The notes under the pieces: model-generated
Seen by the model: the letters and a program-made list of their open reading frames with translations, nothing else
The model's database searches: none
Told to the model about the DNA's origin: nothing
Assembly: GCF_004793545.1 (NCBI RefSeq)
Contig: NZ_SRYA01000047.1
Location: 1-37,469, forward strand
DNA length: 37,469 nt
Direction of reading: 5' to 3'
Source of the DNA: Petralouisia muris
GTDB lineage: Bacteria > Bacillota > Clostridia > Lachnospirales > Lachnospiraceae
Part shown: in pieces, positions 7,022 through 14,310 of the stretch
Position numbering within the stretch: position 1 is the first letter of the stretch
Layout: each line of letters starts with the position of its first letter
Program-made: the position numbers and the translations under genes

Positions 7022-7354
7022 TTACGGCTTGATTTCAAGCGGATATTGTGCCTTTATTTCCCTGTTTCGTGCTACATTTGCCTGTAATAGTTCCTGTGCT
7101 TCCTGTATCTCTTTTTCCGTTGGCTTTCTGCCCTGTGCCTTTGCTGTCATTTCCTCAAACCGCTTTATATCTTGTCTTAATGCCGTATCCGTTGCCGATA
7201 TGGTATACACCGCCTTGCAACGTGGGCATTTCAGATAGTAATATTCAATATCGCCTACCTTTTTCCATTTTGGCTTTTCTTTATTGATTATCCGATTGCA
7301 CTTATCGCACTTGATTATTGGCTTGCCTTTTTTCCTCATGCCAAATATCTGCAT
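7022..7354 (-). CDS. Zinc-ribbon protein with helical tail
   Basis: This is a 110-residue protein with CDKC (residues 16-19) and CPRC (43-46), a treble-clef or zinc-ribbon spacing. It is followed by a charged helix (about 58-100) rich in E, K, Q and R. The layout suggests a nucleic-acid or protein adaptor. I recognise no named family. It lies 11 bases upstream of the first YopX-like gene in the same operon. Confidence 0.6.
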   Translation of the reverse strand: MQIFGMRKKGKPIIKCDKCNRIINKEKPKWKKVGDIEYYYLKCPRCKAVYTISATDTALRQDIKRFEEMTAKAQGRKPTEKEIQEAQELLQANVARNREIKAQYPLEIKP

Positions 7355-7404
7355 ATAGCTTTACCTCCTGTTCTGCTGTGGGGTGCTACCGCACCCCGGC
7401 AGTT

Positions 7405-7941
7405 TTATTCTTCCTCTTCGTCCACTTTGATAGAAGATGAAAATGCACAAGCGGGGCGAACGCCAGAGTTGCCACCGTACGCATAGCCGTCGCCGAGCGT
7501 GCCGTCCGTACCCACAATGCGAGCAAAATTATTTATTGTGCTGTCTGCCGTAATGAGCCACCACCAATCATGTACATCCCTCATATACTTGCGATACTGT
7601 CTGTACTGTTCGCAAGTAAGTAAAAATACCTTGTCCGTACTGCTGCCATAATCCTTTAATCCATCATCTGTAGTCAAATCCTGTATCTGCTCTAATATAG
7701 CGTCCTGCCCGATTCCCTTTGCTTTCAGTTCTTCATACAAGGCATTTAAGAATTTCCCGTTAAGTCGTTCCCTCAAACTGCTTTTCTTCCAGTCGTTGCT
7801 TCCCCCATCATCAAACGCCCTTTTCTCTAAAATAGTGTCAGCAATGCAAAGCGTCTTTCCCTCTTCCTGTGCTAATACGTTCCATGCCATTCCACCGATT
7901 ATTACGGTGCTTCCTACCTTGATTTCTGCTAACTGTTTCAT
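7405..7941 (-). CDS. DUF6273-type protein
   Basis: The 178-residue protein has a C-terminal pattern typical of DUF6273: DWWWLITADSTINNFARIVGTDGTLGDGYAYGG then GVRPAC (about residues 125-168). In usual members this reads WWLRSP...A..V..DG.....GVRPA. An N-terminal beta segment (KVGSTVIIGGMAWNVLAQEEG) precedes it. Such domains resemble the formylglycine-generating/lectin-like folds used as surface or receptor modules, but the function is not established. It ends with an acidic DEEEE tail. Confidence 0.7.
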   Translation of the reverse strand: MKQLAEIKVGSTVIIGGMAWNVLAQEEGKTLCIADTILEKRAFDDGGSNDWKKSSLRERLNGKFLNALYEELKAKGIGQDAILEQIQDLTTDDGLKDYGSSTDKVFLLTCEQYRQYRKYMRDVHDWWWLITADSTINNFARIVGTDGTLGDGYAYGGNSGVRPACAFSSSIKVDEEEE

Positions 7942-7954
7942 TGTTCTTTTCCTC

Positions 7955-8161
7955 CTATTTTTTAGAATAAATTGAATGTAACTTTATGCTTCCACGCCTT
8001 TTTATGCTTTCCTCGGTATGTATGCCTGTATCAAAGAACGCGCAAAAGGTTGTACCGCCTATAACACTGGTTGCTATGATGTATTGCCCTATATTGTGAA
8101 ACTCACACCGCTTTACGTTCCTGTAAACTACGGTATATTTTTCTGTCCGGCTTTGTGCCAT
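7955..8161 (-). CDS. Small hypothetical phage-like protein
   Basis: This is a 68-residue protein, MAQSRTEKYTVVYRNVKRCEF..., with a predicted beta-rich middle (IGQYIIATSVIGGTTFCAFF) and a basic tail. It has an AGGAGCG-type ribosome site and sits 13 bases before the DUF6273 gene. No family is recognised. Confidence 0.5.
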   Translation of the reverse strand: MAQSRTEKYTVVYRNVKRCEFHNIGQYIIATSVIGGTTFCAFFDTGIHTEESIKRRGSIKLHSIYSKK

Positions 8162-8183
8162 GCCTACGCTCCTTTCCTGCTGC

Positions 8184-8381
8184 CTATCTTAATTTTTCTA
8201 TTGCCTTGTCCTCTTCTCTTATGTCCTCTGCTGCCTGTACAATCTGCTTATAATCCTCTTTCAATATGTCTGCTGTCATTTCCAAGACTTCAAGCGGTAA
8301 ACATTCGTCTATAACCTCGTTGCCTACCATATCAGCCAACTCCCTAGCCGTTTCCTGCAGTTCTTCCATTGTGTACGCCAT
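8184..8381 (-). CDS. Small acidic helical protein
   Basis: The 65-residue protein is strongly acidic and almost wholly helical by composition (MEELQETARELADMVGNEV...). Its start lies three bases after the stop of the HTH gene. Size, charge and position would suit a small phage regulator or inhibitor, but nothing in the sequence proves that. Confidence 0.5.
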   Translation of the reverse strand: MAYTMEELQETARELADMVGNEVIDECLPLEVLEMTADILKEDYKQIVQAAEDIREEDKAIEKLR

Positions 8382-8383
8382 GC

Positions 8384-8566
8384 CTACACCGTCCTTTGTG
8401 CCACATCTGCCCGGTAGGGTGTGCCTCCACGTTGCAACTCATTGTAAATAGTCGCTCTATGAAAACCGATTGTATCAGCAATCACTACTACCCTTGCCCC
8501 CTGCTCTACCATTTTTTCAATTTTCTTGCGGTCCTCATAATTCAACCGCCTATTGCCTTTTTTCAC
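8384..8566 (-). CDS. Small HTH DNA-binding protein (IS30-type helix-turn-helix)
   Basis: It has 60 residues from a GTG at 8564-8566, chosen because AGGAGG lies seven bases upstream; an ATG 24 codons earlier runs through a hairpin and lacks a ribosome site. RRLNYEDRKKIEKMVEQG followed by IADTIGFHRATIYNELQRG matches the helix-turn-helix found at the N-terminus of IS30 transposases and in small regulators. There is no DDE nuclease. As the first gene of the operon it may control early transcription. Confidence 0.65.
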   Translation of the reverse strand: MKKGNRRLNYEDRKKIEKMVEQGARVVVIADTIGFHRATIYNELQRGGTPYRADVAQRTV

Positions 8567-8597
8567 GTTCTTAACACCTCCTACCGTTTTTGCAAAT

Positions 8598-8641
8598 AAA
8601 AAAGGAATGTGCCAAAAGTCCGTAAACCCTCGACACATTCC
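8598..8641 (-). terminator. Intrinsic terminator or attenuator before the HTH gene
   Basis: On the minus strand GGAATGTG (8641-8634) pairs with CACATTCC (8611-8604) and is followed by TTTTTT. It lies between the slipin terminator and the HTH gene, about 30 bases upstream of the GTG start. It could therefore attenuate the phage-like operon or act as a second stop for slipin transcription. Confidence 0.6.
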
Positions 8642-8654
8642 CTACAAAATTGTA

Positions 8655-8700
8655 TAAAAAAAGAAATGCGATAGAGTTTTAATAACTCTTGTCGCATTTC
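8655..8700 (-). terminator. Intrinsic terminator of the rtcB-slipin operon
   Basis: GAAATGCGA (8700-8692 read on the minus strand) pairs with TCGCATTTC (8671-8663). The inner arms AGAGTTATT/AACTCT also pair, and a run of seven T follows. It starts 23 bases after the slipin stop. Confidence 0.85.
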
Positions 8701-8722
8701 ATTTTACAATGTAGCAAAAATT

Positions 8723-9820
8723 TCACGCTCCTATCATTTTTCCCAACTGCTCTACAATCCCCATATTTCCATTGACGGAAATCTCTCCAACTTTTTCACA
8801 GATACGCTCCAGATATTCCAGTTCCTTCAGCTTATAAAGGGTCTGGTTTTCATCCATCAGCCTGGCTGTGTTGAGCAGGGAGCGGGTGGACGCCACCTCT
8901 TCCCTTCTGGAAATCACATTTGCCTGGGCCGTTTTCTCTGCCACAAGCACGGAATTCATAATCTCCCGAATTTCTCCGGGCAGAATAATATCTTTGATTC
9001 CGGCAGCCAGGAAAGTAATGCAGAACATTTCCTCTTTCTCCTGTAATGCATGATAAATTTCTCTGGAAATCTGCTCTTTTTTCTCTAATATCTCATCCAG
9101 CTTATAATTTCCCACAATCTCCCGGATCACAAGCTGCACGGCGGAATAAAGCTGCCCTTTCATGTCTGAAACTGCTGCAGCAAATTCCACAGCATCTTTT
9201 ATTTTGTACATGCAGGCAACATTCATCCGAATCCCGATTTTATCCCTGGTAAGAATCTCCTGTCCTACAATATCCAGCTCGCGCTGTCTCATATCAAACA
9301 CCTGGTATGTCACCTCATGAATATAATTCCAGAACCGGTACACTCCCCTGGAAAGCTGACCCTGAAGCATATTATCATAATACACAAGTCCTGTTTCCCC
9401 TTCTCCCACTGAGATTACCGTATACAGATTTCGCGGAATCATGGCCAGCATCTGTTTTGTGACCTCCGGCCCCATTGCAGTTTCTTCCATGGAAACTGTC
9501 TTGATTTCACGTTTTTCAAATACGTTCCAGAACGTGTATTCCTTCCTGTTTGCAAAGGAAGTCAGCTTTCCATTGATGAACAAAAAGCCGGCAGCCCCGT
9601 CGGGAATTTCCATATGTACGGTAGATGCCAGAAACGCAGGATCTTTGGCAAGCACCTGATAAGGCACATCCAGGTAATCCACTTCTCCTTCCATTTCCTC
9701 AATTTCTATCTGATAACCCAAGGTTCTGGAAAAATGATACGTTCCGGAGGTTATCATTTTCTGGAAGACGCCATTTTTTAATACAAACCCGGCCTGGTTA
9801 TCTTTCACTATATACTTCAT
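8723..9820 (-). CDS. SPFH/Band-7 (slipin-like) protein of an RNA-repair module
   Basis: The 365-residue protein has an SPFH/Band-7 domain at about residues 110-290. The segment VYRFWNYIHEVTYQVFDMRQRELDIVGQEILTRDKIGIRMNVACMYKI is the classic slipin/prohibitin core, followed by a helical segment (LVAEKTAQANVISRREEVASTRSLLNTARLM) that would oligomerise. The N-terminal 100 residues form an extra beta-rich domain (MKYIVKDNQAGFVLKNGVF), and no transmembrane helix is obvious. SPFH proteins scaffold membrane microdomains. Here the gene is downstream of rtcB and tRNA-like sequences, an association described in comparative surveys of RNA-repair systems. Ribosome site GGGAGG, followed by a strong terminator. 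Confidence 0.85.
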   Translation of the reverse strand: MKYIVKDNQAGFVLKNGVFQKMITSGTYHFSRTLGYQIEIEEMEGEVDYLDVPYQVLAKDPAFLASTVHMEIPDGAAGFLFINGKLTSFANRKEYTFWNVFEKREIKTVSMEETAMGPEVTKQMLAMIPRNLYTVISVGEGETGLVYYDNMLQGQLSRGVYRFWNYIHEVTYQVFDMRQRELDIVGQEILTRDKIGIRMNVACMYKIKDAVEFAAAVSDMKGQLYSAVQLVIREIVGNYKLDEILEKKEQISREIYHALQEKEEMFCITFLAAGIKDIILPGEIREIMNSVLVAEKTAQANVISRREEVASTRSLLNTARLMDENQTLYKLKELEYLERICEKVGEISVNGNMGIVEQLGKMIGA

Positions 9821-10069
9821 ATTTTACCTCCCATCTGCATCCCTCATTCTTTGGCTCACCGCGGAAAATCGGTTGAGCAGGCAGCAGAAGGAATTTCTGA
9901 CCTGCTGTGGAATGATTTTTGTTCCGGACATGATACAGGCGGTACGCCTGATCCGCTTATAAAAACCACCCTGCTGCATGGCTCAATTCCAACTGCATGC
10001 TTGCGGTATCCCCGATTTTCAGGCGGCCTGCCAACTGCATGCTCCGCTTCCAAAAATGCATTGTCTTTT

Positions 10070-10173
10070 GCTTCACCTTGCGCCGTAAGGCTGCAGGGTA
10101 TGCCGCTTCACCTTGCGCCGTAAAGCTGCAGGATATGCCGCTTCACCTTGCATCTATGGCTGCGGGCAATGCC
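10070..10173. repeat. Three tandem 35-bp repeats between slipin and tRNA-like elements
   Basis: Copies run 10070-10104, 10105-10139 and 10140-10173. Each starts GCTTCACCTTG and ends in TGCC. The first two differ at two positions, and the third is more diverged (34 bases). Each unit contains a short GC-rich stem candidate. The stretch 9821-10069 also has a duplicated CCAACTGCATGCT (about 9988 and 10030) but no gene. The whole 670-base gap therefore looks like non-coding transcribed sequence. Confidence 0.8.
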
Positions 10174-10192
10174 TGAATTCAGGATAAATCAT

Positions 10193-10272
10193 TGTCTCAG
10201 AGCGGATTCGAACCGCAGGCCTTTAAAGCCTTTGCCATTTTATGTTGTGTACTCTACCCACTGAGCTACCGT
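10193..10272 (-). ncRNA. Degenerate tRNA-like element 2 (D-arm and T-arm present)
   Basis: On the minus strand there is a D-arm sequence GGTAGCTCAGTGGGTAGAGT (10270-10251) and a perfect T-arm GCGG-TTCGAAT-CCGC (10216-10202). The 33 bases between them do not form a normal anticodon stem-loop (23 would be expected), and the acceptor strands do not pair. It is therefore not a functional tRNA. It lies between rtcB and slipin, both on the same strand. A tRNA-like RNA has been proposed as the cognate RNA of SPFH/RtcB repair systems. Confidence 0.65.
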
Positions 10273-10360
10273 TGACACGGGAGGGATTCGAACCCTCGAC
10301 AGCACAAATTACTCCTTAACCCCATGTTAAGTTGTGTGAAATATTTATGGTATACCTGAC
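10273..10360 (-). ncRNA. Degenerate tRNA-like element 1 (T-arm present)
   Basis: A perfect T-arm GAGGG-TTCGAAT-CCCTC lies at 10297-10281, followed by CCGTGTCA. Upstream, CACAA...TTGTG and CTTAAC/GTTAAG can form a nested stem in the place of an anticodon arm. It shares ACACAAC-N-TAA-N-ATGG with the next element, so the two look like diverged tandem copies. The D-arm is eroded (GGTATACCATAAAT). I see no canonical anticodon. It is probably co-transcribed with rtcB. Confidence 0.55.
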
Positions 10361-10497
10361 AGCACGCTGCAGGCACCGCCGGGCAGAGACTAACTCCCGA
10401 TGCCCTGGCATAAATAAATAATTTCCTGAATCATAACCCCTTTACGCACCCCTGCTGTTTCCAACGCAAAGCTATGCATATTCCTATCACTGAAATG

Positions 10498-11730
10498 CTA
10501 CCCCTTTACCACTCCCACTGTCTTCAATTTACGAATTGGGGTAACAAGCTCCGACTGCTGCGCCATGACCTCATCAATATCTTTATAGGCAAACCGGCAT
10601 TCCTCCGGCACATCATTCTTTTTCCGCTTTCCCAGAACAATTCCCTGTTCCTTTAAATCTACCATCACCTGCTCCACGGAAAAAGCCTGCATTGCCCCTG
10701 ATCTGGAATAATTCCTGCCTGCCCCGTGGGAAGATGAACAAAAGGATTCTTTATTCCCTTTTCCTTCCACCACATAGCTGTAAGAGCCCATAGCTCCCGG
10801 TATCACGGCAAGCTCTCCTTCCCGCACTCTGGTAGCCCCTTTGCGGTGCACCCATACGTTGGCGCCGTAATGATTTTCCAATGCGGCATAGTTGTGATGG
10901 CAGTTGATTTCCTCCCCAAATTCCACCTTAAGGCCTGTATGCTTTTCCATCACTTCTGTTACTATTTCACATATTTTTCCCAGCATGCGTGCACGGTTTT
11001 CAAAGGCATAGTCCATGGACAGATTCATCCAATTGATATACTGCTGCCCTTCCTCAGAATGTACCGGCAAAAAAGCCAGGCGGTACTCATCCTTTATCTC
11101 GCTGTGCCATTTCTGGTTCAGTTCTCTGGCTGTCTCATGAAAATAATCACACACTGCCTTCCCCAGATGACGGCTTCCGGAATGAATCATAATGCAGAAA
11201 TATCCTTCGGTATCTTCCTGAAGCTCTATAAAATGATTTCCTCCGCCCAAACTTCCCACCTGAAAATATCCGTCCTCGATCAAAGGCAGCAATTCCGGAT
11301 TCTTCTCATATTTTTCCATTTCCTCTTTTGCCCGATCCAGGGTTTCTGAACTTTGGGGCGTCTTATACCGTTCGGTATTTAATGGAATTGTCCGCATAAT
11401 ATTTCCAATGATTGCCTGAATCACTGTGCCGTTGCCTGTCTGGATGTCCCTTATAGCCTCCATAGGGATATTGGTAGGTATAAAATCCATGCCGCAGCCA
11501 ATATCCACGCCTACTGCATTTGGAATCACCGCATCCTTTACCGCAATCACTCCGCCGATTGGCATTCCTTTGCCTGCGTGGGTGTCTGGCATCAGACAGA
11601 CCCATTTATGGATAAAAGGAAGCTGTGACAGGTGATATGCCTGTTCCAGACAATTTTCCTCTAATTGTTCCTGATTTTTTAGCCATATTTTCACCGGAAA
11701 CCTTGTGTTTTCATTATATAATACAAACAT
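10498..11730 (-). CDS. rtcB: RtcB-family RNA ligase
   Basis: RtcB joins RNA 2',3'-cyclic phosphate or 3'-phosphate ends to 5'-OH ends using GTP and Mn2+. All hallmark motifs are present in 410 residues: PDTHAGKGMPIGG (48-60), VDIGCGM with the metal-binding Cys (75-81), GGGNHFIE, HSGSRHLG, NCHHNYA, HRKGATRV, and the SSHGAGRNYSRSGA region where the guanylated His lies. The length matches the short bacterial class (about 400). No archease or rtcA is next to it. Instead tRNA-like sequences and an SPFH gene follow on the same strand, suggesting repair of damaged RNA. Ribosome site AAGGATGAGGATG; a TATAAT lies about 40 bases upstream but its -35 is weak. Confidence 0.93.
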   Translation of the reverse strand: MFVLYNENTRFPVKIWLKNQEQLEENCLEQAYHLSQLPFIHKWVCLMPDTHAGKGMPIGGVIAVKDAVIPNAVGVDIGCGMDFIPTNIPMEAIRDIQTGNGTVIQAIIGNIMRTIPLNTERYKTPQSSETLDRAKEEMEKYEKNPELLPLIEDGYFQVGSLGGGNHFIELQEDTEGYFCIMIHSGSRHLGKAVCDYFHETARELNQKWHSEIKDEYRLAFLPVHSEEGQQYINWMNLSMDYAFENRARMLGKICEIVTEVMEKHTGLKVEFGEEINCHHNYAALENHYGANVWVHRKGATRVREGELAVIPGAMGSYSYVVEGKGNKESFCSSSHGAGRNYSRSGAMQAFSVEQVMVDLKEQGIVLGKRKKNDVPEECRFAYKDIDEVMAQQSELVTPIRKLKTVGVVKG

Positions 11731-11882
11731 ATCATCCTCATCCTTTCTTGTTTGCTGCTGATGGGAATATTATATACAAGATTTGGTAATTTATCATTTC
11801 AAAAAAGTTGCGAACTCTGGCAATGCCGGGGATTTTCCATTCCCAATTTCGGCTATGGCAGGGCTTAAGGCCATAGGATTAG

Positions 11883-11922
11883 AAAAGAGCTTATCGGCAC
11901 AATGCTTACCGAAAGCTCTTTT
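11883..11922 (-). terminator. Intrinsic terminator after the NIF3-like gene
   Basis: AAAAGAGCTT and AAGCTCTTTT (11883-11892 and 11913-11922) form a 10-bp stem with an inner CGG/CCG pairing, 18 bases after the NIF3-like stop. The arms end in TTTT, giving a symmetrical terminator that separates this operon from rtcB. Confidence 0.75.
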
Positions 11923-11939
11923 GTTATATTCCTAATTGA

Positions 11940-12779
11940 TTATGGGCAAACAAAATAATCAAATGGCTCTTTTGCATCTATAAATATGATCTCTATTTCC
12001 CCTGTAATATCTTTCAGCCATTCTCCCAGGTATTCCATCCCCATCTCTTCACTTCTCTCATGGCCAAGAACCAGCATTGCTTTATTCATGCCAAGGGCTT
12101 TCGCATCATTAATATACGCACTTAATGTCCATTCCGTAATATCTCCGCACACAGCCACATCAATATCTAATTCCCTCATATGCTGCATTGGACGTTCCTC
12201 AATCCCAAGGCCGAGACTGCCTCCTCCAACATAGACGCCAACACGTCTGACCGTCACATCCCTGTTCCCGACAAACTGAATAACCTCTATCCCTATTTTT
12301 TCCCTAAACTCTTTTGATAAATTTTCCAGTGTAGTTTCCGGGATTTCATAGCTTCCGCCAAATTCCTGTTCGTTCCCCTGATATGGAATCCGATATTTTT
12401 TCCAATCCATTTTTCGTTCAAACCCACGATAAATTCCATCTTCATCCACAGACATATGCATATGATCATGAAAACGCCAGATTGTGATCTGATGATCCTC
12501 GATTAGTTTTCTTTTTGCTGCATATACCTCATCATTTTCCAGCCATCCTGTCGTATCATGCCCGGTATACCATGTAGGCTCGTGCGTTATAATAAAATTT
12601 GCTCCTATTTTTATTGCTTTTTTTATCACTTCAACTGTTGCCATAAATGTAGTGACAATTTTAGTTACCTCTCTGTTCGGATCTCCGCACATAACATGGT
12701 CGCAGGTTTGCTCTGGAGAAAGCTGAACGCCTGTTTTTTCAATAATTCCATCTATAACTTCCTGTATCTTCATTTTCAT
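11940..12779 (-). CDS. NIF3-like dinuclear metal-binding protein
   Basis: The 279-residue protein belongs to the NIF3 / GTP cyclohydrolase I type 2-like family, which forms toroidal hexamers with two metals per subunit. ANFIITHEPTWYTGH (about residues 61-75) holds the first metal-binding His, RFHDHMHMS follows, and the C-terminal GDITEWTLSAYINDAKALGMNKAMLVLGHERSEEMGMEYL carries the second metal site. The enzymatic role of the family is unsettled. I chose the ATG at 12777-12779 because GGGAGCGG sits directly before it. It follows an esterase gene and a broken sugar transporter, so it may once have belonged to a carbohydrate operon. Confidence 0.8.
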   Translation of the reverse strand: MKMKIQEVIDGIIEKTGVQLSPEQTCDHVMCGDPNREVTKIVTTFMATVEVIKKAIKIGANFIITHEPTWYTGHDTTGWLENDEVYAAKRKLIEDHQITIWRFHDHMHMSVDEDGIYRGFERKMDWKKYRIPYQGNEQEFGGSYEIPETTLENLSKEFREKIGIEVIQFVGNRDVTVRRVGVYVGGGSLGLGIEERPMQHMRELDIDVAVCGDITEWTLSAYINDAKALGMNKAMLVLGHERSEEMGMEYLGEWLKDITGEIEIIFIDAKEPFDYFVCP

Positions 12780-12786
12780 CCGCTCC

Positions 12787-13584
12787 CTATTCCATTTTGT
12801 TTTCCATTTGCACAATCCATTCCATAGCCTTCAAAAGCCATTTGTTCCAAAATATCCAATCATGATTTCCCTCTTCTTCATAATAATTTATGGGAATGCC
12901 CAACGCTTTCAGATCATCTCTCATGTTACGATTTTTCTCAATTACAAAATCCTCTGTTCCGCATGCCATAAAAATTTCCGGAACTCGTTCTTCCCTCACA
13001 GCCTCTGCCGCGCATACCAGTGGATTATTTTTACTTTCTTTCAACGTATCCAAGTTACCAAAAACTCTGGAATAGTATCCATAACCTGCCATTCCATCAA
13101 AATACCCCTCTTTTTTTCCTGCAATATCATCAACGATATATGCGCCTGATAATGCAACAATCTTACCAAAAATCTCCGAATAAACGAGTCCATTTCTTAA
13201 GGCGCCAAACCCTCCCATGGACAATCCGCCAATAAACGTCTGATCTCTTCTGGTTGACAACGGAAATACTTTTCTTGTATATTCAACTAACTCTTTTATG
13301 AACTTCCCACCCCTTATTTCAGCCCCATTGTTGTCTACATAAAATCCATTTTCACCTGACGGCATTACTACTGCCATATTATATTGCTCTGCCCAAAGCC
13401 TGATATTTGAGTATGTAAGCCAATCTTTTGAATTTCCGCTAAAACCATGAAGCAGATATAGGGTTGGAAATACTTCTGGCTTTACCACATTGGGAACTCC
13501 AGCATTTTCTACCGGAAGGATAACGGTCACATCCGTCCATCTCTGCAGCGTGTCCGCTGCAAACGTCATTTCAATTAATGCCAT
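12787..13584 (-). CDS. Alpha/beta-hydrolase esterase (esterase D / tributyrin-esterase type)
   Basis: The 265-residue serine esterase has LYLLHGFSGNSKDWL (43-57, oxyanion region), the nucleophile elbow GGLSMGGFGALRN (about 134-146), the acid in ACGTEDF (about 214), and the catalytic His in EEGNHDWIFWN (about 240-250). Together these are a complete Ser-Asp-His triad. Relatives deacetylate or de-esterify short acyl groups and feruloyl esters from sugars. No signal peptide is present, so it acts in the cytoplasm. It lies between the transporter remnant and the NIF3-like gene on the same strand. Its substrate cannot be read from the sequence. Confidence 0.85.
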   Translation of the reverse strand: MALIEMTFAADTLQRWTDVTVILPVENAGVPNVVKPEVFPTLYLLHGFSGNSKDWLTYSNIRLWAEQYNMAVVMPSGENGFYVDNNGAEIRGGKFIKELVEYTRKVFPLSTRRDQTFIGGLSMGGFGALRNGLVYSEIFGKIVALSGAYIVDDIAGKKEGYFDGMAGYGYYSRVFGNLDTLKESKNNPLVCAAEAVREERVPEIFMACGTEDFVIEKNRNMRDDLKALGIPINYYEEEGNHDWIFWNKWLLKAMEWIVQMENKME

Positions 13585-13604
13585 ATTTTTCTACCTCCTG
13601 TCTT

Positions 13605-14219
13605 TTATTCTGCCGCCAGCTCCACGCTTCCCGCTCTTCTTTCCTCCAGATCCGCTTTAATCTGTGGATATTTTTTGTCCAGTGTATAAAACAGATTGAT
13701 AATAATAATAATACCAAACATAATTGCCGGAAGTCCAATAAAATTCATAGCAACTGCATTTTTTGCCGCTTCTGTCTGCACAGCCGCAGTTCCATCATAT
13801 CCCCCAAGATTTAAAATAAAGGATGCCAGCATCCCTCCGATGGAACCGCCAACTTTTACAGAAAATCCAATAAATGACATCAATGCTCCCTGTACACGTT
13901 TTCCGTTTTTCCATTCACCATAATCAATGGATTCTGCTGTCATTACATAACAAACATTGTTCGGAACAGCCCCTCCAATTCCTGCAATGAATGCAAATGC
14001 GTATACAACAATCGAATTCAGCCGAAAAACATACATCCCTATAGAAGCTGCAATATATAGCGCCGCACCGACAAACAAAAGATTTCTTTTTCCAAATTTC
14101 AACGCAAGTTTTGGCATTACCAAAGCTACCGGTATCGCAACAATTGTTGAAATTGCAAGAAGCTTAGACGCAATCTCTATATCCTCCATAACATATTGGG
14201 CATAATATAACTCTGCTTT
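13605..14219 (-). pseudogene. GPH-family (MelB-like) sugar:cation symporter, C-terminal half only
   Basis: About 200 codons match the second half of glycoside-pentoside-hexuronide symporters. They cover four to five membrane helices and the diagnostic loop AESIDYGEWKNGKRVQGALMSF. Full-length members have 450-480 residues. The open frame continues a few codons upstream of the first ATG (AELYYAQYV, a true family sequence) and then hits TAA at 14220-14222, where homology stops. The N-terminal six or so helices are therefore deleted, and the promoter of this former operon has been lost with them. Confidence 0.8.
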
Positions 14220-14310
14220 TTAAAAATTTTTATTTCAAACATTGTTGATTCTAAAACTTCATGGTAAACTAACCATAGCCATCCATATCATTACAGGAGC
14301 AGAAAAACAA

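Noticed and set aside
7405-7941. Diversity-generating retroelement target protein
   Set aside because: The C-terminal GVRPA pattern is suggestive, but there is no reverse transcriptase or template repeat nearby.
10070-10173. CRISPR array
   Set aside because: The three repeats are directly adjacent without spacers, differ from each other, and no cas gene is present.
10193-10360. Two ordinary tRNA genes
   Set aside because: T-arms and one D-arm match, but neither unit has a 5-bp anticodon stem with a 7-base loop or a pairing acceptor stem, so they are called tRNA-like only.
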